A program made the position numbers and the translations under genes. Below, piece after piece: positions 1-8,662 of a stretch of 64,000 bases of DNA. Position 1 is the first letter of the stretch. Every line of letters begins with the position of its first letter. The notes beneath the pieces are model-generated. The model saw only the letters and a program-made list of their open reading frames with translations. It made no database searches and had not been told where the DNA came from. Source of the DNA: Haloarcula argentinensis DSM 12282 (GTDB lineage: Archaea > Halobacteriota > Halobacteria > Halobacteriales > Haloarculaceae); NCBI GenBank assembly GCA_000336895.1, contig AOLX01000017.1, positions 1 through 64,000 on the forward strand, read 5' to 3'.

Positions 1-38
1 GCCTTGCCAGCCCGCTCAGAGATGTGTATAAGAGACAG
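1..38. other. Sequencing adaptor contamination (454 adaptor plus Tn5 mosaic end)
   Basis: Bases 1-19 read GCCTTGCCAGCCCGCTCAG, the 454/Nextera adaptor B. Bases 20-38 read AGATGTGTATAAGAGACAG, the 19-bp Tn5 mosaic end used in Nextera libraries. The two are directly joined, as in a tagmentation library molecule, and genuine haloarchaeal sequence starts at 39. This is untrimmed adaptor at a contig end, not a transposon in the genome. Confidence 0.97.
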
Positions 39-95
39 GCACAGGACCAGGGTATCGAGCCGTGGACTGCCGGCGATGAGGAGGGCGAGTCATGA
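39..95 (+). CDS. C-terminal tail of the preceding antiporter subunit (partial, probably MnhG)
   Basis: The frame ending at TGA 93-95 encodes AQDQGIEPWTAGDEEGES, an acidic hydrophilic tail. Its stop overlaps the start of the next gene by four bases (ATGA), as expected inside a tightly coupled operon. In Mrp/Mnh operons of haloarchaea the gene before the DUF4040 subunit is usually the small membrane subunit G, so this is probably its cytoplasmic C-terminus. The body of the gene is missing because the contig begins here, and the identity rests on context only. Confidence 0.55.
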   Translation, partial: AQDQGIEPWTAGDEEGES

Positions 96-637
96 CGCTC
101 TCGCTCATCGAGGGACTGTTGCTGGTGTTCGTGCTGGGCTGTGCTATCGGCGCGGCCGTACTCCGTGACGTGCTGGCGTCGCTCATGGCGTTTGCCGCCT
201 ACAGCCTCGGCATCTCCATCATCTGGGTGATGCTCGAAGCCCCTGACGTGGGGCTGACCGAGGCGGCTGTCGGGGCCGGCATCATGACGATCCTGTTCAT
301 CCTGGCGCTGGCAAACACCGTTCGCCCACAGGAGAACGGCCTGTTCGAGTCGCTCAGCGTTCGGACCGTCGTGCTGGTCGGTGCGTTCGTCGTCGTCATG
401 GTTGCGACCGTTCCGTCGCTGCCCGCGATTGGGGCGGATGGCGCGGCAAACCCTGTCGTCAGCGGCGAAGTAACGCAGCACTACATCGACAATGCATACG
501 CGGACACGGAGGTCAAGAATGCGGTGACGGCCGTGCTCGCAGCCTACCGTGGGTTCGACACGCTGGGTGAGGCGGTCGTGGTGTTCTCGGCCGGGGTCGC
601 AGCACTGACCGTCCTCAGGCAGGAGGTGTTCGCATGA
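92..637 (+). CDS. DUF4040-family Mrp/Mnh antiporter membrane subunit
   Basis: This 181-residue membrane protein is a subunit of a multisubunit cation/proton antiporter. The N-terminal half (about residues 5-75) contains the DUF4040 signature, three helices with LRDVLASLMAFAAYSLGISI and a conserved segment around EAPDVGLTEAAVGAG. This corresponds to the C-terminal part of bacterial MrpA or to MbhD of archaeal hydrogenases. A further helix near 95-112 and one near 160-175 resemble the MbhE-like region. It overlaps both neighbours by four bases, so it is co-translated with them. The family assignment is firm; the exact letter name varies among annotations. Confidence 0.88.
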   Translation: MTLSLIEGLLLVFVLGCAIGAAVLRDVLASLMAFAAYSLGISIIWVMLEAPDVGLTEAAVGAGIMTILFILALANTVRPQENGLFESLSVRTVVLVGAFVVVMVATVPSLPAIGADGAANPVVSGEVTQHYIDNAYADTEVKNAVTAVLAAYRGFDTLGEAVVVFSAGVAALTVLRQEVFA

Positions 638-1107
638 GTAGCGACGAGCGAACCGGACTCTACGTCGAGAGCACCATCATCATGACGACGGTCCGCGTCG
701 TCGCGCCGTTCGTGCTCACCTTTGCCCTGTTCGTGATGTTCCACGGGGCGAACTCCCCCGGCGGGGGATTCCAGGGCGGGGTCATCGCCGGCTCAGTCGT
801 GATGATGCTCGCCTTCGCCTACGGTATTGACGCGGCCCGGGAGTGGCTGGACGTCCGTGTCGTCGCCGCACTCGCTTCCGGTGGTGTGCTCACGTTCGCA
901 GCCATCGGTCTGGGAACGATAGTTCTGGGGGGGAACTTCCTCGAATACCACCTGTACGAGCAGTTCATCTCCCATGTGGTCGCCTACGCCATCGAGCTCG
1001 TCGAACTGGCCATTGGTGGCATCGTCGCGAGCGTTGCCATCGGCCTCTTCTTCCTGCTTGCGGCCGGGTTCGGCCACGCCGTCGACGCACCGGAGGATGA
1101 GAGCTAA
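634..1107 (+). CDS. mnhB: Na+/H+ antiporter subunit B (MnhB)
   Basis: This 157-residue protein has about four membrane helices and the MnhB hallmark HGANSPGGGFQGGVIAG near residues 38-54, which is nearly invariant in MrpB/MnhB. It is a core subunit of the Mrp-type cation/proton antiporter, which exports sodium in exchange for protons and matters for pH and ion homeostasis in hypersaline medium. The start overlaps the previous stop by four bases, and its stop overlaps the next start by one base (TAATG at 1105-1109). Length is normal for the family. Confidence 0.93.
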   Translation: MSSDERTGLYVESTIIMTTVRVVAPFVLTFALFVMFHGANSPGGGFQGGVIAGSVVMMLAFAYGIDAAREWLDVRVVAALASGGVLTFAAIGLGTIVLGGNFLEYHLYEQFISHVVAYAIELVELAIGGIVASVAIGLFFLLAAGFGHAVDAPEDES

Positions 1108-1463
1108 TGTTTGAACTGCTGAACTCACACTACAACTACTTCGCGGTGATGCTGCTGCTGGGTATCGGCCTGTATATGCTCATCGAGTCCCGGAACCTCG
1201 TGAAGAAAGTCATCGGGATGAACATTTTCCAGACGGGCATCTTCCTGTTTTTCATCACGCTCGCGTTCCGGACTGGCGGGAACCCGCCGATCATCAAGGA
1301 GGGCGGGGGCCCCTACGTCAGCCCGCTGCCACACGTCCTCATCCTGACCGCTATCGTCGTCGGGGTGAGCCTGACCGCCGTGGCGCTGGCGCTTATTATC
1401 CGCATCTACACCGAGTACGGCACGCTGGACGAAGACAAACTCAAACAGCTCTACTATGATTGA
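1107..1463 (+). CDS. mnhC: Na+/H+ antiporter subunit C (MnhC/NuoK-like)
   Basis: This 118-residue protein has three membrane helices and belongs to the NuoK/MnhC family. Visible signatures are GIGLYMLIESRNLVKKVIGM near residues 20-39 and the NPPIIKEGGGPYVSPLPHVL segment near 59-78. The latter resembles the MnhC-specific loop with its DPLPQALVLTAIVI consensus. It ends in a charged tail. The gene overlaps the next one by eight bases, again indicating translational coupling. Function is as a membrane subunit in ion translocation by the Mrp complex. Confidence 0.93.
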   Translation: MFELLNSHYNYFAVMLLLGIGLYMLIESRNLVKKVIGMNIFQTGIFLFFITLAFRTGGNPPIIKEGGGPYVSPLPHVLILTAIVVGVSLTAVALALIIRIYTEYGTLDEDKLKQLYYD

Positions 1464-2949
1464 ACAGATCCCTGTGTTGTTGGTGGTCCTGCCGATCGTC
1501 GGCGGCGCGATACCGCTGGTCGCCAGTCTCGTCAGCGACCGTGCCGGGTGGCCCGTCGCGACACTGACGCTCGTCGGCCAGACCGGACTGGCCGGACTGC
1601 TCGCGTGGACCGTCAGCACGAGCGGGACCGTTTCCTACGCGGTCGGTGGTTTCGCCGCCCCGTACGGCATCGAACTCGTCGTCGACGGGCTCTCGGGGGC
1701 CGTCGCGCTGCTCGTCGCCGTCATCTCTCTCGGCGTGCTCGCGTACGCCCGGAAGGCCGGCCCGCACTCAGGCCCCTTCTACGGCCTGTACCTGCTGTTG
1801 GTCGCCGGTCTGACCGGCATGACAGTCACCGGCGACGTGTTCAACCTCTACGTGTTCCTCGAAATCACGGGGCTCGCGGCATACGGCCTCGTGGCCAGTG
1901 GTCGGGACGCCAGCGCTGCCGTCGCGGCACTGAAATACCTCATCATCGGGACCGTCGGAGCCTCGTTGTATCTGCTCGGCGTGGGCTACCTGCTCGCGGC
2001 GACAGGGACGCTCAACATGGCCGACCTGGCGACTAAAATCGGGGAGATGGCGGCCTACGACTCGACGCTCGTCCTGACCGCGTTCGGGCTGATGGTCGGC
2101 GGGCTGACGGTGAAAGTCGCTCTGTTCCCCTTGCACACCTGGCAGCCCGACGCCTACGCGAACGCCCCGGATACGGTGAGCGCGTTCATTTCTGCGCTCG
2201 TCTCGACGGTCTCGGCGTACGCGCTTGCTCGGCTGCTGTTTTCCGTGTTCACGGTGGAGTTCCTGACCGCTGTGCCTGTCGCGCGCTGGGCGCTGGTCGG
2301 TCTGGCGTGCGTGAGTATCGTCGCGGGAAGTGCGCTCGCCGTCTCGCAAGACAGTGTCCAGCGGATGCTCGCGTACTCCTCGGTGTCACAGTTCGGCCTC
2401 GTCGTCGCCGGATTCGCTATCGCAACCCCGCTGGCCGTCGTCGGCGCGACCGTCCACCTGCTCGGCCACGCAGTGATGAAAGGCGGGCTGTTCGCCGCAA
2501 CGGGGGTCATCGAGCGCAAGACGGGCGCGACGACGGTGAACGGCTACGCCGGGATGGGGAGCCGCGTCCCGGTTTCGGCGTTTGCCTTCGCCGTACTCTC
2601 GCTGGCGATGGTCGGCGTTCCGCCGGCTGTCGGCTTCGTCGGCAAGTGGTACATCGTGCTTGGCGCGGTCAACGCCGAGAACTGGGCTGTCGTGGCCGTG
2701 TTGCTCGCGAGTACGCTGCTGACGCTCGCGTACTTCGCCCGCCTCGTCGAGCGGCTCTACTTCGCCGAGGCGACCATCCACTCGAAGCCTGACGAAGCTC
2801 CCGTAACAGACGGGAGCGGACAGGCGGTCTCGTTCGGGATGATCGCCGTCGTCGTCATCGCAGCCGCGCTCGCGGTCGCGCTGACCGCAGCCGTACCGGA
2901 GTTACAAGCAATGCTTGAGGACACGCTCCCACCCCTTCTAAACCAATGA
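1456..2949 (+). CDS. mnhD: Na+/H+ antiporter subunit D, first copy (proton-translocating MnhD)
   Basis: This 497-residue protein has about 14 helices and belongs to the NuoN/MnhD proton-conducting family. Family landmarks are visible: the conserved Glu in YVFLEITGLAAYGLVA, the Lys in AALKYLIIGTVGAS, the amphipathic HTWQPDAYANAPDTVSAFIS segment, and the broken-helix region with HLLGHAVMKGGLFAATG. These residues form the half-channel of the family. It begins inside the mnhC end and overlaps the next D-type gene by four bases. This is the first of three D-type subunits in a row. Confidence 0.93.
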   Translation: MIEQIPVLLVVLPIVGGAIPLVASLVSDRAGWPVATLTLVGQTGLAGLLAWTVSTSGTVSYAVGGFAAPYGIELVVDGLSGAVALLVAVISLGVLAYARKAGPHSGPFYGLYLLLVAGLTGMTVTGDVFNLYVFLEITGLAAYGLVASGRDASAAVAALKYLIIGTVGASLYLLGVGYLLAATGTLNMADLATKIGEMAAYDSTLVLTAFGLMVGGLTVKVALFPLHTWQPDAYANAPDTVSAFISALVSTVSAYALARLLFSVFTVEFLTAVPVARWALVGLACVSIVAGSALAVSQDSVQRMLAYSSVSQFGLVVAGFAIATPLAVVGATVHLLGHAVMKGGLFAATGVIERKTGATTVNGYAGMGSRVPVSAFAFAVLSLAMVGVPPAVGFVGKWYIVLGAVNAENWAVVAVLLASTLLTLAYFARLVERLYFAEATIHSKPDEAPVTDGSGQAVSFGMIAVVVIAAALAVALTAAVPELQAMLEDTLPPLLNQ

Positions 2950-4631
2950 CTGAGTCGCTACGCCCAATCCTGGCAATCCTCGTCTCCACAGTGGCCATCC
3001 CCGTGATTCTCTCGCTCAAGCGCCGCCCGAACGTGCGGGAGGGGGTGACCCTGACTGTCGCGTTCGCAAAGTTCGCTATCATCGCGAGCATGGTCCCCGG
3101 CGTCCTATCAGGGACACAATACGAATTCGTTCTCGGGCAGTTCGCCACTGGGATCGAACTGGCATTCAACGTCGACCCACTCGGGCTGCTGTTTGGCCTG
3201 CTCGCGAGCCTGCTGTGGATCGTCACCAGTTTCTACAGTATCGGCTACATGCGCGGTCTGGACGAACACGCACAGACGCGCTATTTCGCCTCCTTCGCCG
3301 CCAGCCTCGCGTCGGCTGTCGGCGTCGCCTTCGCGTCGAACTTGCTGACGCTGTTCGTCTGTTACGAACTGCTGACAGTGTCGACGTATCCGCTCGTTAC
3401 CCACGACGAGACTGACGAGGCCCGCGCAGCCGGCCGGAAGTACCTCGCGTACACCTTCGGCGGTGGGGTCGCCGTGCTAGGTGGCACAGTTCTGGTGTTC
3501 GTCCTCGCTGGGACGACCGCGTTTACCCCCGACGGGATCGAAGCGCTCGCGACGGCCGACCCGACGCTGGCACGAGCGGCGTTCGCCCTGCTTGCTGCCG
3601 GCTTCGGCGTCAAGGCCGCGCTGATGCCGATGCACTCCTGGCTTCCGGATGCCATGGTCGCGCCGACGCCGGTATCGGGCCTGCTGCACGCCGTCGCGGT
3701 CGTCAAAAGCGGCGTGTTCGGCATCGCAAGAGTTGTCCTCGACGTATACGGCCCTGTGACGATGAAGGAACTCGGCGTCGCCCTCCCGCTGGCCGCGATT
3801 GCGGCCTTCACCCTGCTGACCGCGAGTATCATTGCGCTCAGACAGGACAATCTCAAGCGGCGGTTGGCGTATTCGACGATAAGCCAACTCTCCTATATCG
3901 TGCTCGGGCTGGCACTGCTCAAAGAGAACGCTCTAACCGGCGGTCTGCTCCACATCCCCGCCCACGCGTTCATGAAACTCACCCTGTTCTTCTGTGCCGG
4001 CGCGATCCACGTCGAAACTCACACCGACGACATCAGCGACATGGCCGGCATCGGGAAACGGATGCCGCTGACGATGGCCGCCTTCGCCGTCGCCGCGGCC
4101 GGGATGGCCGGGATTCCGCTGGTCGCCGGGTTTGTCAGTAAGTGGTATCTCGTTATCGGCGCACTGAACCTCGAAAGCGGCGGGCTCGTATTCGCCGCCG
4201 CGTTGCTAGTCTCCGGCGTCCTCAACATTGCGTACTTCTGGCCTATCGTCTACCAGGCGTACTTCGAATCGCCAGAGGGCCACGACGAGAAACCACTCAT
4301 TGAGGGGCCATTCGGCGGCCGGAGTGAATTGCGTGCTGACGGTGGTGACAGTGACGAGACACACGCCGCCAGCGACGAGGGCGAGGTGCCGGAGCCTGAG
4401 CACGTCGACCACCTCGGGAAACACGATGAGGAGCACGAGCACCACGGCGGCCCGCCCGCAGGAGGCTGGGACGACCGCGGCTGGCGCGGCGGCGAAAGCA
4501 CGTGGTTCATGCTCGGGCCGATACTCACCGCGGCTACGCTGTCGCTCCTGCTAGGGACGGTGCCGTACACGGCCGTCTTCCTGCGTATCGTCGATACCAT
4601 CGTCAGCAATCTCCCGGGGGTGATGGCCTGA
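2946..4631 (+). CDS. Na+/H+ antiporter subunit D, second copy, with His/Asp/Glu-rich loop
   Basis: This 561-residue homologue has the NuoL/MnhD-type membrane core, with YELLTVSTYPLVTHDE, GRKYLAYTFGG, MHSWLPDAMVAPTPVSGLLH and HAFMKLTLFFCAGA. It is longer than the first copy because a hydrophilic loop of roughly 65 residues, near positions 455-520, precedes the last helix. That loop is rich in His, Asp and Glu (for example HVDHLGKHDEEHEHHGGPP) and could bind metal or act as a salt or pH sensor, which is inference. It overlaps its neighbours by four bases and one base. It is probably a second ion-translocating subunit of the same complex. Confidence 0.9.
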   Translation: MTESLRPILAILVSTVAIPVILSLKRRPNVREGVTLTVAFAKFAIIASMVPGVLSGTQYEFVLGQFATGIELAFNVDPLGLLFGLLASLLWIVTSFYSIGYMRGLDEHAQTRYFASFAASLASAVGVAFASNLLTLFVCYELLTVSTYPLVTHDETDEARAAGRKYLAYTFGGGVAVLGGTVLVFVLAGTTAFTPDGIEALATADPTLARAAFALLAAGFGVKAALMPMHSWLPDAMVAPTPVSGLLHAVAVVKSGVFGIARVVLDVYGPVTMKELGVALPLAAIAAFTLLTASIIALRQDNLKRRLAYSTISQLSYIVLGLALLKENALTGGLLHIPAHAFMKLTLFFCAGAIHVETHTDDISDMAGIGKRMPLTMAAFAVAAAGMAGIPLVAGFVSKWYLVIGALNLESGGLVFAAALLVSGVLNIAYFWPIVYQAYFESPEGHDEKPLIEGPFGGRSELRADGGDSDETHAASDEGEVPEPEHVDHLGKHDEEHEHHGGPPAGGWDDRGWRGGESTWFMLGPILTAATLSLLLGTVPYTAVFLRIVDTIVSNLPGVMA

Positions 4632-6412
4632 TGTCGACGCTAACGATGGTCCCGCCAGTCGTCGTACTGCTCGCGCTGGCAATCGTCGTCTCGCGGCTCC
4701 CGCGGCGTGCCGGACACGCGGTCGGTGTGCTCGTACCTGCTCTCGCGGTACCGTGGGCCGTCATGGTGCCCGAAGGCGCACATCTCCAGACCCAGTTCCT
4801 CGGGTTCGACGCCGTCCTGCTGAACGTCGACCCGTTCTCGCGACTGATGGGTATCATCTTCGGGCTCATCGCCGCGGTCGCCGTGCTCTATTCCTACGCC
4901 AGCGAGGCCGACACGACACAGACCGGATACGCTCTCTCATACGTCGCGACCAGCTTCGGGGCTGTGTTCGCCGGTGACTGGCTGACGCTCATCTTCTTCT
5001 GGGAGCTGATGGCCGTTACCAGCACGCTGCTTGTGTGGCACTACGGCGGCAAGGCGGTCCGGGCTGGCTTCCGGTACGCCCTGCTCCACGGACTGGGCGG
5101 CACGCTGTTGATGGCCGCCATCCTCCGGCACTACGTCGAGGTGGGAACGTTCCTGTTCTCGTCAGTTCCGGGCGGTCCGGAAACGGCTGGAATCACGCCC
5201 GGACTGGCCGCCGCCCTGGCCGCTATCGGAATCGGCGTCAACGTCGGCTTCATCGGCCTGCACGCGTGGCTGCCAGACACTTATCCGCGCCCACACATCG
5301 CAGCCAGCGTCTTCCTCTGTGTGTTCACGACCAAGACCGGGGTCTACGGGATGTACCGCGCATTCCCCAACGGTCACGAGGCCATCGCGTACATGGGCGG
5401 CGGGATGGCAGTCTTCGGCGCGCTGTTCGCGTTGTTCCAGAACGATATGCGGCGGCTCCTCTCCTATCACATCCAGTCACAGGTCGGGTACATGGTCGCC
5501 GGCGTCGGTATCGGGAGCGCCCTCTCACAGGCTGGCGCGTTCGCCCACGTGTTCAACCACATCCTCTACAAGGGCCTGCTGTTCATGACCGCCGGTGTCG
5601 TCATCTACCGGACTGGGACGGAGAGTCTGAAGAAACTCGGCGGTCTCTGGCGGGAGATGCCGATCACGGCGGGGGCGTTCTCCGTCGCTGCGCTGTCTAT
5701 CGCCGGTTTCCCCGGCTTCAACGGGTTCGTCAGCAAGGGGATCATCATCTCCGGGAGCCACTATACCTTCGGCAAGGGGCCGCTCCCGCTGGGTGAGTTC
5801 TATACGCTCGAGTGGCTGCTGCTACTGGGCGGTGTCGGCACGTTCATGTCGTTCATCAAGTTCGGCTACTACGCGTTCTTCCACGGCGAGTACGACAGCA
5901 GTGTGCCGGACGCGAACCGTCTGCAGAGCGTGGCAATGGTGTCCGTAGCCGCGCTCTGTGTCATCTACGGTGTGTACGACACGGCGCTGTTCGCCATCCT
6001 TCCGTTCGACGTTACGAGCGAGGCTGTCGTCCACCACGTCTACAAGACCTACACCATCCCCCACCTCATCGAGGGAGTCGTCCTCGCCGTCCTCGGACTG
6101 ATCGGCTTCGCGGTAACGAAGAAGCCCCTCTCGAAGCTCGGCCGCGTTCCCGACATCGATTCGGTGTACAACCCCGCTGTCTTCTATGGCTTCCGCGGGC
6201 TCGTTGTCGGTGTGACCGAACTGTACGCCGCCGTCGACCGCGCAGTGGTTCAGGCCACGGGCATCGTCACGCGGACGGTGACGTCCCCGAACGACGTGAT
6301 TGCGCGGCTCCGCGACGACGACACCCTCGTACATCCGATGCGGGCCGGCATCGGACTCAGTATCCTCATCCTCGCGGTCTTCGTTACGGTAGCACTGCTG
6401 GCCCTTTCATGA
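4631..6412 (+). CDS. Na+/H+ antiporter subunit D/A-like, third copy
   Basis: The frame is open from 4502, but the start is taken at ATG 4631, which overlaps the preceding stop (TGATG) and begins directly before the first hydrophobic helix. The resulting 593-residue protein has about 15 helices and the proton-channel family core: FFWELMAVTSTLLVWHYGG, LHAWLPDTYPRPHIAASVFL, FTTKTGVYGMYR and FNHILYKGLLFMTAG. The TM7 lysine region reads RYALLHGLGG, with Arg where the first copy has Lys. This is the last gene of the operon, followed by a 194-base gap before the pilin. Confidence 0.9.
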   Translation: MSTLTMVPPVVVLLALAIVVSRLPRRAGHAVGVLVPALAVPWAVMVPEGAHLQTQFLGFDAVLLNVDPFSRLMGIIFGLIAAVAVLYSYASEADTTQTGYALSYVATSFGAVFAGDWLTLIFFWELMAVTSTLLVWHYGGKAVRAGFRYALLHGLGGTLLMAAILRHYVEVGTFLFSSVPGGPETAGITPGLAAALAAIGIGVNVGFIGLHAWLPDTYPRPHIAASVFLCVFTTKTGVYGMYRAFPNGHEAIAYMGGGMAVFGALFALFQNDMRRLLSYHIQSQVGYMVAGVGIGSALSQAGAFAHVFNHILYKGLLFMTAGVVIYRTGTESLKKLGGLWREMPITAGAFSVAALSIAGFPGFNGFVSKGIIISGSHYTFGKGPLPLGEFYTLEWLLLLGGVGTFMSFIKFGYYAFFHGEYDSSVPDANRLQSVAMVSVAALCVIYGVYDTALFAILPFDVTSEAVVHHVYKTYTIPHLIEGVVLAVLGLIGFAVTKKPLSKLGRVPDIDSVYNPAVFYGFRGLVVGVTELYAAVDRAVVQATGIVTRTVTSPNDVIARLRDDDTLVHPMRAGIGLSILILAVFVTVALLALS

Positions 6413-6532
6413 TGTTCTAAAAACATCTTCTGTGATAATCGCGGACCAGGTCGGCTAGATCTGGTTTCAAGCACCCCAGAATAGCTGTTAACAAATAGGG
6501 TGATTACAGGCTCTGATAATACAGGTGCAGAC

Positions 6533-6540
6533 TTATATAT
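6533..6540 (+). promoter_or_regulatory. TATA box of the first pilin gene
   Basis: The sequence TTATATAT lies 66-74 bases upstream of the ATG at 6607 in an AT-rich gap. Archaeal transcription starts about 25 bases downstream of the box, predicting a start near 6562 and a leader of about 45 bases. It separates pilin transcription from the antiporter operon. Confidence 0.6.
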
Positions 6541-6606
6541 CTCCATAGCCACGATTCGATAAGCACGGCATAACAGGGGGACCTGTTGATGCGTGCGGAC
6601 ACAACA

Positions 6607-7074
6607 ATGGAACTCAAACGATTCTTCAACGACGACGATGCTGTGTCGCCGGTCATCGGGGTCATCCTGATGGTCGCAATCACGGTCATCCTCGCAGCCG
6701 TTATCGCAACATTCGTCCTCGGACTGGGCGATCAGGTCAGTAACACGGCTCCGCAGGCTAGCTTTAGCACAGACTATGATAGCACCGCAGGAGCAACTGG
6801 ACAGGTGGCGGTCACCCATGATGGTGGCGACTCGATTAAGGCGAGCAATCTCTACTTCAGAGGGTCTGATCTTAATCTCGGTGATGGAGATATCGTCGCA
6901 TCAGATCCAGTGTGGCCGAATTCTGAAGCCACCGGAAGCAACAGTAAGGTTGTCGCTGGCAACTCCGTAGATGTCGGAGTTGACGGGGGCAGCTTTACGT
7001 TAAACGTTGTCTTCCAGTCGGCCAATGGTGACACTTCCGCAACGCTCGCGACTGCATCCGGACCAGACGCGTAA
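6607..7074 (+). CDS. Archaeal type IV pilin
   Basis: The protein starts MELKRFFNDDDAVSPVIG and continues with a long hydrophobic stretch (VILMVAITVILAAVIATFVL), the haloarchaeal type IV pilin N-terminal domain. A PibD-type peptidase would be expected to cut just before VSPVIG, leaving a hydrophobic N-terminus that packs into the pilus core. An upstream ATG at 6586 would add seven residues, but 6607 gives the usual short charged leader. The remaining 115 or so residues form the surface domain, including HDGGDSIKASNL, shared with the second pilin. Likely role: adhesion pili or pseudopili. Mature length is about 140 residues. Confidence 0.88.
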   Translation: MELKRFFNDDDAVSPVIGVILMVAITVILAAVIATFVLGLGDQVSNTAPQASFSTDYDSTAGATGQVAVTHDGGDSIKASNLYFRGSDLNLGDGDIVASDPVWPNSEATGSNSKVVAGNSVDVGVDGGSFTLNVVFQSANGDTSATLATASGPDA

Positions 7075-7187
7075 AATCGCATACGTCTTGTTTTTTCCGA
7101 CGGTAAAATCCGTGAGTTTATAACTGATGAACACCCTGATATCTGCTGTATTCCCTGCGATGGGTGGTGGGGATTGGAGAATATAAT

Positions 7188-7766
7188 ATGAGTAAGCAGG
7201 TAGAACGGTCGGACTCCACTACGGACGATGGCCTCTCAAAAGGCGAGATATTCGACGTTCTGCAGAACGAACGGCGTCGGTACACGCTGCAGTATCTACG
7301 GGAACACGACGGGCCAGTACAGCTCGGCGATCTCGCGTCACACGTCGCAGCACAGGAGTATGACTGCCCGAACACTGCAGTCACGAGCGCACAACGGAAG
7401 CGCGTCTACACCACGTTACAGCAGTCTCATCTCCCGCGCATGGATGAGACGGGTATCATCGACTACGATGACGAGAACGGGACGATTTCCAAGACTGCAC
7501 ACACAGAGGAACTCACTATCTATCTCGAAATCGTGCCGGGAAGCGAGTTCCCCTGGCGTGAGTACTACCTCTCGCTCGGTGCGGTCAGCCTGGCAATCGT
7601 GACCATCCTTTGGGTCGGCGTCTATCCGTTCACGGCGATTCCCCCGCTGGTCTGGGCCACGCTGATCGCGGTTGTACTCAGCGTCTCCGCGGGCTATCAT
7701 ACCTACGCCGGTCGTGAGATGACACTGACCGAGTATGTGGCGCAGGAAGCCGGCTCCGACGACTGA
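7188..7766 (+). CDS. Winged-helix protein with two C-terminal membrane helices (DUF7344-like)
   Basis: The ATG at 7188 gives a 192-residue protein. Residues about 20-115 contain a winged-helix-like domain, with the family pattern EIFDVLQNERRRYTLQYLRE and SAQRKRVYTTLQQSHLPRMD. Residues about 128-180 contain two hydrophobic helices, and the protein ends in an acidic tail. This architecture, a DNA-binding-like domain tethered to the membrane, is common in haloarchaea and I associate it with DUF7344. Its position between two pilin genes suggests a role in pilin expression, which is inference. TATAAT-like bases at 7182-7187 immediately precede the start. Confidence 0.75.
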   Translation: MSKQVERSDSTTDDGLSKGEIFDVLQNERRRYTLQYLREHDGPVQLGDLASHVAAQEYDCPNTAVTSAQRKRVYTTLQQSHLPRMDETGIIDYDDENGTISKTAHTEELTIYLEIVPGSEFPWREYYLSLGAVSLAIVTILWVGVYPFTAIPPLVWATLIAVVLSVSAGYHTYAGREMTLTEYVAQEAGSDD

Positions 7767-8031
7767 AGTACACAATTTGTTTCACGGCCTTGCGCTGTTT
7801 CGTTTGTCTCGTTTACCGTTGAACTATCCAAATACCGCTATATCGAATTCCGGCGGTACAGCCAGCCTTGAAGGCTTTCAAGGCGACATTGAACGTCTAA
7901 AACGTGCTGTGAGTATAAGTGGGCACATCCCATGTGGTTGAGTCAGCACACCCCGCGAGCCGGTAAGGAAGTCCTTCGACCTATAGGGGGTTCCTACTCG
8001 GGTCACACTCGCGGTGTGCGTCGAACAAACC

Positions 8032-8508
8032 ATGGATATCAAACAACTCATCCACGACGACGATGCAGTGTCGCCGGTCATCGGGGTCATCCTGATGGTC
8101 GCAATCACGGTCATTCTGGCCGCAGTAATCGCCTCCTTTGTGCTCGGTCTCGGGGACCAGGCACAACAAGCAACGCCCCAGGCTAGCTTCAGTTTCGAAT
8201 ACAGTGAGTCAGCGAATACACTCGATATTACGCATGACGGTGGAGACTCTATCCAAGCAAATGAACTCCACGTCCGGGGATCAACTACATCCAATTCCGG
8301 TGACGGTATCGATGAAACTTGGGCAGCTGTGGCAGGCTCAAGCGTAGCGGGCACAAATGATGTGACTGCTGGCAACAGTATCACAATTGACAGTAGTACC
8401 TCAAGTGCTTCAGCTCCGAATGGTGAATACGACATCCGGGTCGTGTACGAGCCAATCGAAGGCGATACCTCTGCAACGCTCGCTCAGGACACTGGACCGG
8501 AAGCATAA
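8032..8508 (+). CDS. Archaeal type IV pilin, second copy
   Basis: The protein begins MDIKQLIHDDDAVSPVIG and has the same hydrophobic pilin helix as the gene at 6607. The two genes are nearly identical at DNA level through the codons of that helix, then diverge, as expected for a duplicated pilin with a variable surface domain. HDGGDSIQANELHVRG and the end SATLAQDTGPEA match the first copy in layout. The ATG at 8032 is preferred over 8014 because it gives the standard leader. A possible TATA (AGTATAAG, 7913-7920) lies about 115 bases upstream. Length is 158 residues. Confidence 0.88.
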   Translation: MDIKQLIHDDDAVSPVIGVILMVAITVILAAVIASFVLGLGDQAQQATPQASFSFEYSESANTLDITHDGGDSIQANELHVRGSTTSNSGDGIDETWAAVAGSSVAGTNDVTAGNSITIDSSTSSASAPNGEYDIRVVYEPIEGDTSATLAQDTGPEA

Positions 8509-8518
8509 GCGGAGTTCA

Positions 8519-8536
8519 TTTTTTTTTTTCGTTTTT
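8519..8536 (+). terminator. Poly-T transcription terminator after the second pilin
   Basis: Eleven consecutive T residues at 8519-8529 are followed by CG and five more T, starting 11 bases after the pilin stop codon. Runs of T on the coding strand are the main intrinsic termination signal in archaea. A shorter run (TTGTTTTTTCC near 7088) follows the first pilin gene. Confidence 0.75.
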
Positions 8537-8662
8537 ATGCAGTGAGCGGAAGCGTCATTATGTTGAAATATTTATCTTTTCCGCTATTTTTGTATGTTGC
8601 AGAATCAAACATGAGAAGTTGCCACGACACTTTTATTACCAGATATATACTGACTGGTAACA

